64,000 nt of DNA from Mycolicibacterium nivoides. GTDB taxonomy: Bacteria; Actinomycetota; Actinomycetes; Mycobacteriales; Mycobacteriaceae. The stretch spans positions 682,001-746,000 of the forward strand of contig NZ_CP034072.1 of the NCBI RefSeq assembly GCF_003855255.1. The letters run 5' to 3'. Position 1 is the first letter of the stretch; each line of letters starts with the position of its first letter. Shown piece after piece: positions 63,262-64,000 of this stretch. The position numbers were made by a program, and so were the translations under genes. The notes under the pieces were generated by a model, which was given only the letters and a program-made list of their open reading frames with translations, did not search any database and was not told where the DNA came from.

Positions 63262-63983
63262 TTGCCGCTCGGCTTGCGGTAGCGGCCGCCGGGATCGGGG
63301 TCGAACTGGGGCGGGTTGGCGGGGTCGAGTTCGATCAGGACGTCGTCGCCCGTGTCGTGAGGCGCGGTGAAGACGACGACGGGTGACCCCGCCAGCGGAA
63401 CCCGGGCGTGATCGGCGACCATGTTCGCAGTCACCACCCGGTGTCCGGTCGGACCCTCGAATGCGACCGTGACGGTGAACTGCGGGTCGTCCGCGGTCCA
63501 GCGTTTCAGGAATTTCAGGTTGCGCAGCTCGCCCGCCGAACGAACGCCGTGGCCGCGCAAGGCCGCCAGCCGGTCTTGGCGCCGCCGTATGTAACGCGCA
63601 CCCCGCCATGCCGTGAGTGTCGCGATCACCGCGCCGGCCGAGCACACCACGCTGGCCAGCGCGATGACTCCGCTGCCGAAATCTCTGAACCAGACGGCGG
63701 CACCGAGTAACCCGACCGCGACACCGGACAACACCGGTATCAGGGCGATCCAATTGCCGGTCCTGCGCTGTCCGAACGTGTCACGGGCCTCGTCGGCGAC
63801 GATGGTCGCGAGGATGGCGGGCAGGAACGAACCCACGATCGTCGCGACACCCAACCAGGGCGATGGGTCGTGGGTCTGCATGCTGTGAAACCAGAAACCC
63901 GCGCCGACCGCGACCACCGCCCACAGCACGAAGCTGAGCCCGGCGAAGAACCGCAGCGTTTCCGACGGCCGGCAGATCGGCAC
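63258..63983 (-). CDS. Membrane protein of unknown function
   Basis: A protein of at least 241 residues. Four hydrophobic segments lie at about residues 11-32, 42-62, 76-96 and 104-124. A soluble C-terminal domain follows (FTVTVAFEGPTGHRVVTANMVADHARVPLAGSPVVVFTAPHD, in part), with a look of DUF3592-type domains, ending in a Pro/Gly-rich tail. GTG at 63983 is a possible start, but the frame stays open to the window edge, so the N-terminus may be longer. I do not recognise a function. Confidence 0.6.
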   Translation of the reverse strand: MPICRPSETLRFFAGLSFVLWAVVAVGAGFWFHSMQTHDPSPWLGVATIVGSFLPAILATIVADEARDTFGQRRTGNWIALIPVLSGVAVGLLGAAVWFRDFGSGVIALASVVCSAGAVIATLTAWRGARYIRRRQDRLAALRGHGVRSAGELRNLKFLKRWTADDPQFTVTVAFEGPTGHRVVTANMVADHARVPLAGSPVVVFTAPHDTGDDVLIELDPANPPQFDPDPGGRYRKPSGN

Positions 63984-64000
63984 GGTGATGCCGCCGTGCT

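Overview
The window is high-GC, densely packed actinobacterial DNA. Gene content and order point to a fast-growing mycobacterium (Mycolicibacterium-like): a primary sigma factor with a long Lys/Ala/Pro-rich N-terminus, a polyphosphate glucokinase, cei, dut, the ceoB/ceoC TrkA pair, aftC, an F420-type oxidoreductase fold, clpC2 and many GTG starts. From memory, the conserved genes match the M. tuberculosis block Rv2667 to Rv2710, read here in the opposite orientation. No tRNA, rRNA, CRISPR, prophage or insertion sequence was seen.

Layout. (1) 1-2716: the start of what is probably sigB on the minus strand with a SigE/SigH-type promoter, then DUF3099, DUF3039, YihY/BrkB, a DUF7455 zinc-ribbon protein and a DUF952 protein. 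(2) 2741-20343: an accessory oxidative island inserted between the sigB and sigA neighbourhoods. It holds TetR and IclR regulators, a luciferase-like monooxygenase, a zinc alcohol dehydrogenase, four SDRs, two HSL-type esterases, an acyl-CoA synthetase, a wax ester synthase/DGAT, three acyl-CoA-dehydrogenase-fold flavoproteins and a Baeyer-Villiger monooxygenase. The gene set recalls the mymA operon of M. tuberculosis and suggests alcohol -> ketone -> ester -> acid -> acyl-CoA chemistry on an unknown lipid-like or cyclic substrate. (3) 20644-35163: a membrane-targeted histidine phosphatase, sigA, ppgK, suhB, cei, DUF4193, DUF3093, dut, DUF3710, OB-fold and DUF3159 genes, the TrkA pair, a KimA-like potassium permease and a TrmA-type RNA methyltransferase. 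(4) 35184-47540: a degenerate GGDEF protein, nhaA, dxs, PsiE, a hydrolase, RNase D, DUF3000, the coproporphyrin heme genes hemE-cgoX-chdC, a methyltransferase and msrB. (5) 47541-56223: an AraC regulator and methyltransferase linked by an 18-bp repeat, aftC, a hydrolase-like lipoprotein, ribD-like reductase, zapE, GNAT, an exported protein, a PPOX protein and clpC2. (6) 56334-63983: an orphan PrrB-like kinase, GntR plus a CynX/NimT transporter, a TDT transporter and the LysR that probably controls it, and a type I DAHP synthase behind an apparent attenuator.

The most notable regulatory signals are: a 24-residue leader peptide containing adjacent Tyr-Trp-Arg-Phe codons with competing hairpins and a terminator-like stem before the DAHP synthase; tandem palindromes that coincide with the -35 and -10 of clpC2, whose product has a helix-turn-helix; identical TCACAA-N7-TTGTGA palindromes before lysR and the TDT transporter; a perfect CRP site between cei and the DUF4193 gene; and a TetR palindrome overlapping its own start codon. 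Many genes start directly 6-8 nt after a TANNNT -10 hexamer, consistent with leaderless transcripts. All functional statements come from reading the sequence and family knowledge; no search was run.
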